Positions 20,241-28,813 are shown, numbered from the stretch's first letter. The stretch: 62,757 nucleotides of DNA from Gammaproteobacteria bacterium (GCA_025357835.1 JANYLM010000055.1:1-62757); one strand, 5' to 3'. Program-made: numbers and translations. Notes: generated by a model not told the origin, from the letters alone.

Positions 20241-21730
20241 GCTGCTACCCCGAGATAGCGCTGCGCTTCACGCTTGTCGCTGAAACTGCGCCTGGTATCG
20301 CCGTAAATCTGGTAGTCCTCGTGACCCTTGCCGGCGATCAGCACGACGTCCTGCACCTGCGCTTCCCGGAGCGCCGTGCCTATGGCTTCGCCGCGATCGT
20401 GAATGACCCGCACCGCGTGCGCTTTGATGCCGCCGGTGATGGCGCGGGTAATAGCTTGCGGATTCTCGGAGCGCGGGTTGTCATCGGTGACGATGATGTG
20501 ATCGGCCAAATCGTCGGCTACGGCGCCCATACCCACGCGCTTGCCGGGGTCGCGATCGCCCCCGCAACCGAACACGCACCACAGCGCGCCTTTGCAATGT
20601 TCCCGCAGTGCGCCCAAGGCCTTGGCCAACGCATCGGGCGTATGCGCGTAGTCGACCACGGCCATTGGCTTGTCGTGAGCGCCGCTTTCTATCACTTCCA
20701 TGCGGCCGGGAGGCGCCAGGCAGGTCGCGAGCACCCGTGCCGCCTCGCTGAGCGAAGCGCCCCGGGACAACAGACAGGCGATCACCAGCAGAGCATTCTC
20801 GGCATTGAAGCGGCCCAGCAGCCGAGTTGCGACCTCCGCCTTGCCGAAGCTGCCGTCGAGCTGCATCGAGATTCCGTGCAGGCCCAAGGACACCTGGGAG
20901 GCGCTCACTGCGCGTTCGGCCAGCCACCCAGAATCACCCGCACCGATCCAAATGGCGGTGAGCGGCGCGCGCCCGGCATAGTTCTGCGCGAATTCGCGGC
21001 CGAAGGCATCGCCTACGTTGACGATGATGTGCTGCAGATCGGGGACCGCGAACAGGCGTGCCTTGGCGGCTCCGTAGGCGGCCATGGTCTCGTGATAATC
21101 CAAGTGGTCGCGGGTCAAATTAGTGAACGCGGCCGAGTGGAAACGCACGCCGGCGACGCGACCCTGATCCAGAGCCTGCGATGACACTTCCATCGCCACC
21201 TCGCGCACCCCTGAGGCCCGCAGTTGCGCGAGTTCGCGATGCACCGTGACCACATCGGGGGTGGTGAGCGTGTGCGCTTCGAGCGAGGCGATACGACCCC
21301 AACCGATGGTGCCCATGTAGGCCGCCTGGGACCCCAAGCGCTCGAGACATTGCGCCAACAAATAGGCGCAGGTGGTCTTGCCATTGGTTCCCGTAATGCC
21401 CGTGATGCGCAGCTGCGAGGAGGGCCAATTGAAAAACCGATCGGCGATGCGCCCCACCAAGTCCTTGAGCCGCGGTATTGCTGCCGCGAACACCGTCGGC
21501 GGCAGCTTCGGCAGTTCCGCCTCGGCGCTGGGTTCCCACAGCACCACGGCGGCGCCGCGCGCGGCGGCCTCCGCTGCGAACTGCAGCCCATGCACGCTGC
21601 GGCCGGGCAATGCGAAAAACAGGCTGCCGGCGCGCACTTGGCGGCTGTCGAGAGTGATATCGAGCACGCGCGATTCATTCGCCGGCAGCGCCGCGATGCC
21701 ATCGAGCAGCCACATGAGTGAGGTACTCAC
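20237..21730 (-). CDS. murE: UDP-MurNAc-L-Ala-D-Glu--meso-diaminopimelate ligase
   Basis: 497 residues. ATP loop GITGTNGKTTCAYLLA (~109-124) and the substrate-selecting motif DNPRSENP, which marks meso-diaminopimelate rather than lysine specificity, consistent with Gram-negative peptidoglycan. DSRQVRAGSLFFALPG marks the N-terminal UDP-binding domain. The GTG start at 21730 overlaps the ftsI stop (GTGA). Confidence 0.97.
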   Translation of the reverse strand: MSTSLMWLLDGIAALPANESRVLDITLDSRQVRAGSLFFALPGRSVHGLQFAAEAAARGAAVVLWEPSAEAELPKLPPTVFAAAIPRLKDLVGRIADRFFNWPSSQLRITGITGTNGKTTCAYLLAQCLERLGSQAAYMGTIGWGRIASLEAHTLTTPDVVTVHRELAQLRASGVREVAMEVSSQALDQGRVAGVRFHSAAFTNLTRDHLDYHETMAAYGAAKARLFAVPDLQHIIVNVGDAFGREFAQNYAGRAPLTAIWIGAGDSGWLAERAVSASQVSLGLHGISMQLDGSFGKAEVATRLLGRFNAENALLVIACLLSRGASLSEAARVLATCLAPPGRMEVIESGAHDKPMAVVDYAHTPDALAKALGALREHCKGALWCVFGCGGDRDPGKRVGMGAVADDLADHIIVTDDNPRSENPQAITRAITGGIKAHAVRVIHDRGEAIGTALREAQVQDVVLIAGKGHEDYQIYGDTRRSFSDKREAQRYLGVAA

Positions 21731-23475
21731 GGCGAATCGTTGGCCTGGACGAGAGTCGCCGCCGGCACATTCTGCAAATCATCCGGCGGCACATCCATCA
21801 AGCGCAGCGCGCCGGACATCACGCTGGCGAATACCGGCGCCGCCACCGTACCGCCCTGGGCCAACGTACCGACCTCGTGCACATCGCGGCTCGGCTCATC
21901 GATCACCACCACCGTGGCCAATTTCGGGTGGGACGCCGGCACCAAGCCGGCAAACACCGCCATGATGCGGTCAGTCGAATAGCCGCCGGCGATCGATTTG
22001 AACGCGGTGCCCGTCTTCCCGGATACGCGATAACCTACCAGCGAGGCGCGGGTTGCGGTACCGCCCTTTTCGACCACCTGCTCCATCAGTTGCACGAGAT
22101 CGCGAGCCACTTTGGGATCCAGAACTCGCTCGCCGGGCACGAGCCCCGCGGTCCGCTCGAAGGAAATGGGGCGCTTTAAACCGCCCGCGCCGATAGTGGC
22201 ATAGGCATGCGCCAGCTGCAGCGGCGTGACCGACAGCCCGTAGCCGTGCGACATCGTGGCGATTCCGATCGGACGCCAGTGTGAATAATTGCTCAGCATT
22301 CCGGCCGATTCGCCGGGGTAGCCGCTGCCCGTCACCTGGCCTAATCCCAAGCCCGATAATGTGCTCCAGATTTGTTCGGGCTTGAGCGACAGCGCCACCT
22401 TCGCGGTGCCGACATTGCTGGACTTGGCCAAGATCGTCGCCAGATCGATGGCGCCCAAGTTGTGCTCGTCCTCTTCCATCTTGTTGCCGATTTTGAAGAA
22501 ACCGGGCGAGGTATCCACCACGCTGTCGGGGCGATACTGTCCTGAGGCAAGCGCAGCCGCCATGATGAACGGCTTGACACTGGAACCCGGCTCGAAAATA
22601 TCGGTGGCAGCGCGATTGCGATACAGGTCGGGCTTGAGTTGATCGCGGTCATTGGGGTTGAACGAGGGCTGATTGACCATGGCCAGCACTTCGCCGGTAT
22701 CGACGTCGATGACGATGACGGAGCCCGCGTGCGCCCGATACTCCTGCATGGCCGCTTTCAGTTCGCGATACGCGAGATACTGAATCCGCAAATCGATGCT
22801 GGTGACCAAATCGCGGCCCGGCCGCGGCGCGCTGATGCTTTCGACGTTCTCGACGTAGTGCCCGTACAAATCCTGAATGACGCGCTTCGCGCCGTCCTTG
22901 CCGTTCAGCAGCTGCTCGAAGCCCAGTTCCAGGCCCTCCTGGCCTTTATCGTCGATGGTGGTGAAACCAACCACATGCCCGGCGACTTCGCCCGCGGGGT
23001 AGTAGCGCCGATACTCGCGCAACGTGTACACCCCGGGTATTCCCAACGCCTTGACGTGCGCTGCCTGCTCGGGCGGCATGTGCCGCACCAAGTAAAGGAA
23101 CTCGCGATCCAGATTGCTGGTGATGCGTCGCGCCAACCATTGCTGATCCTGTTTCAGCGCTTTCGCGAGCTTCGGCAACTGATCGATATTGTCATTGATC
23201 TCCTGCGGATTGACCCACACGCTGTCCACCGGCGTCGAGACCGCAAGAGGCTCGCCGTTGCGATCCGTGATAGCGCCGCGATGCGCGGCGATCTTCACGA
23301 CCCGCATGGAACGATCGTCGCCTTGCTTGGCGAGAAAGCCATGATCCAGCAGCTGCAGCTCGACCGCGCGCGCCACGAGTCCGGCCGCGCCCAGTAGCAC
23401 CACACCCAAAATTACGCCCGCACGCCAGCGATAGCTCTTCGCTTTGAGCTCGTTGTCGCCGGACCGTAGTTTCAC
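21727..23475 (-). CDS. ftsI: Septal peptidoglycan transpeptidase FtsI (PBP3)
   Basis: 582 residues. A basic cytoplasmic tail and one N-terminal helix (VILGVVLLGAAGLVARAV, ~21-38) precede the pedestal domain and the transpeptidase domain. The penicillin-binding triad is present: SxxK in EPGSSVKPF (~295), SxN in KSSNVGTAKV (~350) and KTG in SGKTGTAFK (~485). It cross-links septal peptidoglycan with FtsW. The GTG start at 23475 overlaps the ftsL stop (GTGA). Confidence 0.97.
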   Translation of the reverse strand: MKLRSGDNELKAKSYRWRAGVILGVVLLGAAGLVARAVELQLLDHGFLAKQGDDRSMRVVKIAAHRGAITDRNGEPLAVSTPVDSVWVNPQEINDNIDQLPKLAKALKQDQQWLARRITSNLDREFLYLVRHMPPEQAAHVKALGIPGVYTLREYRRYYPAGEVAGHVVGFTTIDDKGQEGLELGFEQLLNGKDGAKRVIQDLYGHYVENVESISAPRPGRDLVTSIDLRIQYLAYRELKAAMQEYRAHAGSVIVIDVDTGEVLAMVNQPSFNPNDRDQLKPDLYRNRAATDIFEPGSSVKPFIMAAALASGQYRPDSVVDTSPGFFKIGNKMEEDEHNLGAIDLATILAKSSNVGTAKVALSLKPEQIWSTLSGLGLGQVTGSGYPGESAGMLSNYSHWRPIGIATMSHGYGLSVTPLQLAHAYATIGAGGLKRPISFERTAGLVPGERVLDPKVARDLVQLMEQVVEKGGTATRASLVGYRVSGKTGTAFKSIAGGYSTDRIMAVFAGLVPASHPKLATVVVIDEPSRDVHEVGTLAQGGTVAAPVFASVMSGALRLMDVPPDDLQNVPAATLVQANDSP

Positions 23476-23750
23476 GGCCGCACGATCCGCACATCACGGG
23501 TTTGCGGCAGGTTCATCTGCAATTTGGCGTTCGCAACTCTCTCGACGAAGGCGTGCGAGGACCAGTAGCTTTGCTCGAGTTGCAGACGCCCCCACTCCAT
23601 GTCGAGCGAATCGCGCTCGGCATTGAGCTTCTCAAGGTGCACGAACATATCGCGCGCCTTGTGACGCGCATAAATCACTTGCACGGCTGAACCGAGCACG
23701 GCCAGCCACAGCAGGGGGAGGCCCAACTGTAACCAATGACGGTACTTCAT
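23472..23750 (-). CDS. ftsL: Cell-division protein FtsL
   Basis: 92 residues: short basic N-terminus, one membrane helix (LGLPLLWLAVLGSAVQVIY, ~9-27), then a heptad-like periplasmic helix (LEKLNAERDSLDMEWGRLQLEQ) that would pair with FtsB. Sequence identity in this family is low; the call rests on topology and on the invariant position between rsmH and ftsI. Both ends overlap neighbours by four bases. Confidence 0.9.
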   Translation of the reverse strand: MKYRHWLQLGLPLLWLAVLGSAVQVIYARHKARDMFVHLEKLNAERDSLDMEWGRLQLEQSYWSSHAFVERVANAKLQMNLPQTRDVRIVRP

Positions 23751-24700
23751 GCGGCAATTCCTTGGTCGAGACGTTCGGCGACGCGCAAACGCGCACTGCG
23801 CGCCCGCGGATTTGCGGAAATTTCATTTTCGTCGGCTTGGATGGCCTTGCCGACGGTGCGCAGCTTGGGGCGCGCATGCGCCGGCATATCGGGCAGCCCG
23901 GCATACATAGGGTCGGCCAACGAGTGGCGGCGCATGAACTGCTTGACCATGCGATCCTCGAGCGAATGGAAGCTGATCACGGCCAGGCGCCCCTGCGGCC
24001 TCAAGCGCGCGAGCGCGGCATCGAGCGCGCCTTCGAGTTCGGTCAGCTCACGATTCACATGGATGCGCAGAGCCTGGAATACCCGGGTTGCCGGATGCTT
24101 GTGGCGCTCGTGGCTGTAGGCCACTCGGGCGATCATCTCGGCGAGCTGCAGGGTGCGTTCGAAGGGCTGCGATTCTCGATCTTTCACGATGGCGCGCGCG
24201 ATGCGCGGGCTGTGGCGTTCCTCGCCATATTCGCGAAAGATCCGAATCAGTTCGTGCAAAGGGGCGCCGTTGACGACGTCGGCGGCGCTCGGCCCCAAGC
24301 CCGCCGACATGCGCATATCCAGCGGCCCGTCCTGCATGAAGCTGAAACCGCGCGTAGCGTCGTCGAGCTGCGGCGAGGACACGCCTAGATCGAACAAGAT
24401 GCCGTCGAGCTTGAGACCAAGTTCAACCTGGTCCGCGCAATCCGCCAGTGAAGAAAAGGGGGCGAGGAACACCGCCACGCGTGGGTCGGAAGCGAAACGC
24501 GCCCTGGCGTCTGCGATGGCCGCGGAGTCACGATCGAGGCATAGCAAGCGACCGTTAGCGATAAGGTTCTGCAAAATCGCCCCTGCATGTCCGCCTCGAC
24601 CAAAAGTGGCGTCCATGTAGGCGCCACTCCCCCGTATATTCAACGCGGCCAGTACCTGAGGTAGCAGTACCGGCGTATGCCCCGTTGTCGTATCGCTCAC
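23747..24700 (-). CDS. rsmH: 16S rRNA (cytosine-1402-N4)-methyltransferase
   Basis: 317 residues. SAM-binding motif YMDATFGRGGHAGAIL (~28-43), LLCLDRDSAAIADA, DGILFDLGVSSPQLDD (~97-112), and the C-terminal VISFHSLEDRMVKQFM. It methylates the decoding-centre cytidine 1402 of 16S rRNA, the same nucleotide methylated by RsmI, which is also encoded in this window. GTG start, 12 bases from the mraZ stop. Confidence 0.97.
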   Translation of the reverse strand: MSDTTTGHTPVLLPQVLAALNIRGSGAYMDATFGRGGHAGAILQNLIANGRLLCLDRDSAAIADARARFASDPRVAVFLAPFSSLADCADQVELGLKLDGILFDLGVSSPQLDDATRGFSFMQDGPLDMRMSAGLGPSAADVVNGAPLHELIRIFREYGEERHSPRIARAIVKDRESQPFERTLQLAEMIARVAYSHERHKHPATRVFQALRIHVNRELTELEGALDAALARLRPQGRLAVISFHSLEDRMVKQFMRRHSLADPMYAGLPDMPAHARPKLRTVGKAIQADENEISANPRARSARLRVAERLDQGIAA

Positions 24701-24712
24701 CGCGCCAGCCGG

Positions 24713-25165
24713 CTACAGCGACAGAGTTTCAAGTTCGGCCGGCAAATCGGTGGCGGTGTCTTCGCTCGCCAGCCATTCATCGCGCCGCTCGTTCCACCGC
24801 GCCTCATCCCACAATTCGAAACGCAATCCCTGGCCTATCAGCATGGCGTCGCGGGTCAGGTGGCCGAATTCGCGCAATTTCGGCGGCAGCAGGACACGGC
24901 CGTGGCCGTCCAGCTCAAGGTCCGTCGCATGCCCGACCATCAGCCGCTGCAAACGCCTCGCCTGCGGGTTCAACGTCGGCAAACGCATCAATTTCCGCTC
25001 GATCTCCTCCCAATCGGGGAGGGGATAAATGAGCAGGCATTGGTCCTTATCGACCGTGACCACCAATTTGCCGCCGCAAAGCTCTTGCAGCCGATCGCGA
25101 TACCGGGTCGGCATGACCAGCCGGCCTTTCACATCGAGAGTTAGCTTGTTGGCGCCCCTAAACAT
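24713..25165 (-). CDS. mraZ: MraZ, transcriptional regulator of the dcw cluster
   Basis: 150 residues from ATG 25165; a longer in-frame start lies in the operator and is rejected. Two tandem AbrB/SpoVT-like halves are visible: FRGANKLTLDVKGRLVMPTR (~2-21) and a second repeat, DLELDGHGRVLLPPKLREF (~82-100). MraZ forms ring-shaped oligomers and in E. coli represses its own operon by binding TGGG repeats, which are present here immediately upstream. The Shine-Dalgarno is weak because the operator and palindrome occupy the leader. Confidence 0.96.
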   Translation of the reverse strand: MFRGANKLTLDVKGRLVMPTRYRDRLQELCGGKLVVTVDKDQCLLIYPLPDWEEIERKLMRLPTLNPQARRLQRLMVGHATDLELDGHGRVLLPPKLREFGHLTRDAMLIGQGLRFELWDEARWNERRDEWLASEDTATDLPAELETLSL

Positions 25166-25172
25166 CTTTGGA

Positions 25173-25208
25173 TGGGTCTTAAGACCCATTCTCTCCCACA
25201 ATTTCCCA
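25173..25208 (-). promoter_or_regulatory. MraZ operator: three TGGG boxes at exact 10-bp spacing
   Basis: On the minus strand TGGG occurs three times, at complement positions 25205-25208, 25195-25198 and 25185-25188, with exact 10-base periodicity. This is the TGGG-plus-spacer arrangement known for E. coli MraZ. The box nearest the gene forms one arm of the perfect 16-bp palindrome TGGGTCTTAAGACCCA (25173-25188). The array starts just downstream of the predicted transcription start, so bound MraZ would block initiation or early elongation. Confidence 0.8.
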
Positions 25209-25217
25209 CCGGGCACC

Positions 25218-25247
25218 ACTATAGGGAGCGCCGAGCGGCACTGTCAA
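25218..25247 (-). promoter_or_regulatory. Sigma-70 promoter of the dcw cluster
   Basis: Minus strand: -35 TTGACA (25242-25247), 18-base spacer, -10 TATAGT (25218-25223). The -35 matches consensus exactly and the -10 in five of six positions. Predicted start is near 25210, about 45 bases before mraZ. It is the only strong promoter seen on this strand before ftsZ, fitting one long mra transcript. Confidence 0.75.
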
Positions 25248-25258
25248 TGTCTTAAGTT

Positions 25259-25305
25259 AAAAAAAACCCGACCCGACAGTGACTTAGGTCACATTTCGGC
25301 GGTCG
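25259..25305 (-). terminator. Intrinsic terminator just upstream of the dcw promoter
   Basis: On the minus strand three stacked stem segments pair in order: CGAC/GTCG, CCGA/TCGG and GTGAC/GTCAC with a CTAA loop, interrupted by small bulges. GG and eight consecutive T (25259-25266) follow. It would end transcripts from the rsmI/rnpB side before the mra promoter. The inner GTGAC-CTAA-GTCAC part also resembles a CRP-type operator. Confidence 0.6.
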
Positions 25306-25504
25306 CCGCAGTGCGGTGGTTTCGAGTTTGTTTTGAATCAATCTGTTAGGAGAACTTCCTGAAACAGACCGTAGGAAAGAAAAAGCGCGATCATCTTCTA
25401 AAATCCGCGAACACGCGGCGATCACGCCAGATCAGGGCGCCCCGAACACCCGTTATCTTGCGGGGCCTTCATAAGGCCCCGTTGACAGGGCGTGTTAGCG
25501 CTAG
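25306..25504. other. Non-coding spacer between rnpB and the dcw control region
   Basis: About 200 bases with no credible ORF. Two perfect hairpins are visible. GGGGCCTT/AAGGCCCC with a 3-base loop lies at 25462-25480, 25 bases past the rnpB 3' end. CCGCG/CGCGG lies at 25405-25418 and on the minus strand is followed by ATTTTAG. Either could serve in rnpB 3'-end formation. The rest shows nothing recognisable. Confidence 0.5.
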
Positions 25505-25880
25505 AAAAGAGTCGGCCGTTAAGCCGGGTTCTGTCTTGGACAGTCATTCCTCTGGGATGCGCGTCGCCGCGCAGCTCTAGCAGCCTACCCGGAAGCCTCA
25601 TGTGGGCCACATGGTGCGGCCTACATGCGCCGCGTGCTTCCCTATTTGGCCTTGCTCCAGGTGGGGTTTGCCGTGCCGAGGATGTTGCCACCCGCGCGGT
25701 GCGCTCTTACCGCACCATTTCACCCTTACCGGCGCCGCTTGCGCGGCACTTAGGCGGTATCTTTCTGTTGCACTTTCCGTGGGCTCGCGCCCCCCAGGCG
25801 TTACCTGGCACCGTGCCCGATGGAGCCCGGACTTTCCTCCATGTGCTTACGCACACAGCGACTGCCTGGCCGACTCTTGG
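25505..25880 (-). ncRNA. rnpB: RNase P RNA (bacterial type A)
   Basis: The catalytic RNA that trims tRNA 5' leaders. Minus-strand hallmarks in order: P1 5' strand AAGAGTCGGCC; CR-I region GGAGGAAAGTCCGGGCTCC; GTGCCAGGTAACGCCTGG; AAGTGCAACAGAAAGATACC; GGTAAGGGTGAAATGGTGCG; GAGCAAGGCCAAATAGGG; GGGTAGGCTGCTAGAG; and ACAGAACCCGGCTTA near the end. The 3' strand GGCCGACTCTT pairs with P1, fixing the ends within a few bases. Its 5' end is about 22 bases from the rsmI stop, so it is probably transcribed through or from within rsmI. Confidence 0.96.
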
Positions 25881-25902
25881 GCGGCACCATACGCAGATAT
25901 CC

Positions 25903-26787
25903 TTAAGATTGCGAGGCCGATTCCTGTTTGAGCACCAAGGCCCGCTTATAGGCCTCGTTGTCGCGAGCCTCGATGATGCGCGCGGCCAGGCTCGCCGCCT
26001 GCTTCAGAGGCAATTCGGCCAGCAGGATTTTAAGCACGCGATCGAGCGCGCCACCGTGGCCGTCGGCGCCGCGATCCTCATCGGCTGGTGTTTGCGGCGC
26101 GCCGGCAATCAGCAGCACGATCTCGCCGCGGCTGAAATCGGCGTCCGCCGCGGCTCGCGACAACAGCTCGCGCAAGGGCCCACGATAAGTCATTTCATGC
26201 ATCTTGGTGATTTCGCGCGCCACCGTGGCGCTGCGCTCGCCGCCGAAAACGGCGGCGCAGTCCTGCAGCGCCTCTCGCAGCCGATGCGGCGCCTCGTACA
26301 ACACCAAGGTGCGCGCCTCGGTTGCCAGCGACTGCAGCCGCTTGCGGCGAGCAGCGCCGCGCGCCGGCAGAAAACCCTCGAAACAAAAGCGATCCGTCGG
26401 TAGTGCGCCGATCGACAGCGCGGCGATAGCCGCGCAGGGCCCGGGAATGGCGACTACCTCGAATCCGGCCGCCGCCACCGCGCGCACCAGTTCGAAGCCC
26501 GGATCGCTGATGGCGGGCGTGCCGGCGTCGCTCACCAGCGCCACCGAGGCCCCCTGCCGCAGGCGCTCGATAATGTCGCCCGCACGATCGTGCTCATTGT
26601 GATCGTGCAGCGACATCTGCGGCGTCTGCACGCCGTGCGCTTTCAGCAACACACCGGTATGGCGCGTGTCCTCGGCCGCAATCAAGGAAACACTCAGCAA
26701 TATCTCGCGCGCACGCACCGACAGATCGCCCAAATTGCCGATTGGAGTCGCGACCACGTACAGCCGCCCTGCCGCCTCAATAGCCAC
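25903..26787 (-). CDS. rsmI: 16S rRNA (cytidine-1402-2'-O)-methyltransferase
   Basis: 294 residues, tetrapyrrole-methylase-like fold. Motifs: LYVVATPIGNLGDLSVRA (~9-26), IAAEDTRHTGVLL, HDHNEHD, VALVSDAGTPAISDPG (~82-97), and VAIPGPCAAIAAL. It 2'-O-methylates C1402, complementing RsmH. The GTG start at 26787 is close to, and divergent from, lpoA, the common YraL-LpoA-YraN arrangement of gammaproteobacteria. No good ribosome-binding site precedes it. Confidence 0.96.
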   Translation of the reverse strand: MAIEAAGRLYVVATPIGNLGDLSVRAREILLSVSLIAAEDTRHTGVLLKAHGVQTPQMSLHDHNEHDRAGDIIERLRQGASVALVSDAGTPAISDPGFELVRAVAAAGFEVVAIPGPCAAIAALSIGALPTDRFCFEGFLPARGAARRKRLQSLATEARTLVLYEAPHRLREALQDCAAVFGGERSATVAREITKMHEMTYRGPLRELLSRAAADADFSRGEIVLLIAGAPQTPADEDRGADGHGGALDRVLKILLAELPLKQAASLAARIIEARDNEAYKRALVLKQESASQS

Positions 26788-26793
26788 TATAAT
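26788..26793 (+). promoter_or_regulatory. Candidate -10 element of lpoA
   Basis: A perfect TATAAT lies 36 bases before the lpoA ATG. No convincing -35 hexamer is found 16-18 bases upstream, so an activator or a non-canonical promoter would be needed. Confidence 0.3.
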
Positions 26794-26828
26794 CCGCGCC
26801 TATGTTTGAAGATTCAGGAGTGCAGGGT

Positions 26829-28628
26829 ATGGCAGCGATCTCTCGACGTCCACGGCTGCCGTTGTATGCGGTGCTCACGGTATCGCTGATTTTCGCCGCC
26901 TGCAGCCTGGTGAAGCCCGAGCCGGGTCCGCAGGACCAGCAAGAACGTGCGCTTCGCTACAGCCAGGATGGCAAACATGCGGAGGCAGCGCAGACCTACG
27001 CCGAGCTGGCCGTCGAACAACCGGCCAACCATGACAACTATGAGCTGCTGAGCGCCGAACAATGGCTGGCCACCGGCAATATCGCGGCCGCGAAGCAAGC
27101 CTTCGCCGCCCTGTCTCCCGACGCACGCACTCGGCTGCCGACCGCGCGGGCGCTGGTGGCCGCTGAGATCGCCTATGCGGAAAACGACGCCGCCGGCGCG
27201 ATACGCGAGCTCGATCAAATCGCGCTGCCGACCTCGGCCGATCAGGCACAGAACTACTGGTGGATCCGCGGCCGAAGCGCCTTTCTCACCGGGCACCCGG
27301 TCGAAGGCACGCGCGCCCTGGTCGAACGCGAGCGCTGGCTCAATGATCCCACCGCACTGCACGCGAATCGCGTCGAAATCTTCAATAGAATTCGCGGCGC
27401 CGCGGAACACGGTCAGTCGCTGCAGGCTCCCCCCAAGACTGACCCCATCGTCGCCGGGTGGCTGGAACTGGGGCCGGCAGCGGTGGCACTCGCTCGCGAT
27501 CCGCTGCGTGCGGCGGCGCCCCTGGCCACCTGGAGGCAACTCTATCCCCAACATCCCGCCAACGACACGGTGCAGGCGATGGCGTCGACCCAGATCGCGG
27601 CCGCGACGGAATTCCCCGACCAGATCGCGCTGCTGCTGCCACTATCCGGCCGCGCCGAAGCCGTGGGTGTGGCGGTGCGCGACGGCTTCCTTGCCGCCTA
27701 CCTCGAACAAGATTCGGCGACCCGGCCGCGCTTAAGAATTTACGACGTGGCCGCTGAATCGGTGGGCAGCGCCTACACTCACGCCATCTCTGAAGGCGCC
27801 GGCTTCGTCGTCGGACCTCTCACCAAGGAAGATGTCGTGGCCATGCTGCCGTTGACCGAAGGACGCACGCCGGTGCTCGTCCTGAATTTTCTGAGCGAAT
27901 CGATGAACCCACCGCGCAATTTTTATCAGTTTGCACTGTCGCCCGAGGATGAGGCGCGCATCGTCGCGCGGCGCGTCGTCGCCGACGGCAGGCTCAAGGG
28001 CGTGGCCATCCTACCCAACGGCGAATGGGGCAATCGCGTCGCCGCCGCCTTTGCCGATGAATTATCGCATCTCGGCGGAACCGTGCTCGACTCGCAACGC
28101 TTCGAGACTTCTCAAGTCGACTTCTCCGACGCCATCAAGCAGGTTCTGCTAGTGCATGCCGTCAAGGGCGAACCGTCCACGCATCGCACCGACGCGGCCT
28201 TCGTATTCGTGGCCGCCGGCACTGCCGGAGTCGCTCGCCAAATCCTGCCGCAGCTGAAATTCCACTACGCCGGAGATGTGCCGGTGTATTCCACGTCGGA
28301 CAGCTTCGAACCGGACGCCACCGCGAACAGCGATCTTGAGGGCATGCAGTTTCCCGACATGCCCTGGATGGTCGCAAACGATCCGGTGACCGCGCAGATT
28401 CGCGGCGGCGTGCGCGGGGCGTGGCCGGCGCGAACCGCACGCCGCGATCGTCTGTATGCCTTTGGCTTCGATGCCTATCGCCTGGTGCCGGCGCTGCGTT
28501 CCAAGTCCCCCGCCGGGGCGAGTGAAATCTCCGGAGTAACCGGTAAACTGCACCTTGACGGCAACAACAGAATCCGCCGCGAGCTAGACTGGGCGCAGAT
28601 CAGGAACGGCGAGCCCAACGGACTGTAG
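26829..28628 (+). CDS. lpoA: Outer-membrane lipoprotein activator of PBP1A (LpoA-like)
   Basis: 599 residues from ATG 26829, which has AGGAG eight bases upstream; an upstream ATG at 26802 lacks one. A lipoprotein signal ends in LIFAACS, so the mature protein begins with a lipidated cysteine. The N-terminal ~210 residues are helical TPR-like repeats. The C-terminal half is a periplasmic-binding-protein fold starting LLLPLSGRAEAVGVAVRDGF. LpoA reaches from the outer membrane to stimulate the transpeptidase of PBP1A. The position between rsmI and yraN is conserved. Confidence 0.9.
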   Translation: MAAISRRPRLPLYAVLTVSLIFAACSLVKPEPGPQDQQERALRYSQDGKHAEAAQTYAELAVEQPANHDNYELLSAEQWLATGNIAAAKQAFAALSPDARTRLPTARALVAAEIAYAENDAAGAIRELDQIALPTSADQAQNYWWIRGRSAFLTGHPVEGTRALVERERWLNDPTALHANRVEIFNRIRGAAEHGQSLQAPPKTDPIVAGWLELGPAAVALARDPLRAAAPLATWRQLYPQHPANDTVQAMASTQIAAATEFPDQIALLLPLSGRAEAVGVAVRDGFLAAYLEQDSATRPRLRIYDVAAESVGSAYTHAISEGAGFVVGPLTKEDVVAMLPLTEGRTPVLVLNFLSESMNPPRNFYQFALSPEDEARIVARRVVADGRLKGVAILPNGEWGNRVAAAFADELSHLGGTVLDSQRFETSQVDFSDAIKQVLLVHAVKGEPSTHRTDAAFVFVAAGTAGVARQILPQLKFHYAGDVPVYSTSDSFEPDATANSDLEGMQFPDMPWMVANDPVTAQIRGGVRGAWPARTARRDRLYAFGFDAYRLVPALRSKSPAGASEISGVTGKLHLDGNNRIRRELDWAQIRNGEPNGL

Positions 28629-28631
28629 TGG

Positions 28632-28813
28632 TCACGACGCATCCTGTGGCTTGCGCACGCTATTCCAGACTGCGATATCCCAGGCATTGTGAATGCCGAT
28701 GAACATCAGTAGCAGTGAGCCGCCGGCGACCGCGTACAAGCTGTGCACAGGCCCGCCGACGAGCCGGCGATGACGTAGAAGTTTTCCCACCCCGCGAGAA
28801 TTGACTCTGTCAT
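28632..28813 (-). pseudogene. Remnant of a multi-pass membrane protein gene with internal deletion
   Basis: On the minus strand an ATG at 28813, preceded by GAGG, opens a frame reading ENFYVIAGSSAG, which resembles the N-terminus of a family of small uncharacterised membrane proteins. That frame then breaks down. In another frame the DNA encodes LYAVAGGSLLLMFIGIHNAWD and ends at 28632, which resembles the C-terminal helix of the same kind of protein. The middle helices are missing, consistent with a deletion plus frame loss. The family link is from memory of motif style and is moderate. It fills the lpoA-yraN gap. Confidence 0.5.
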
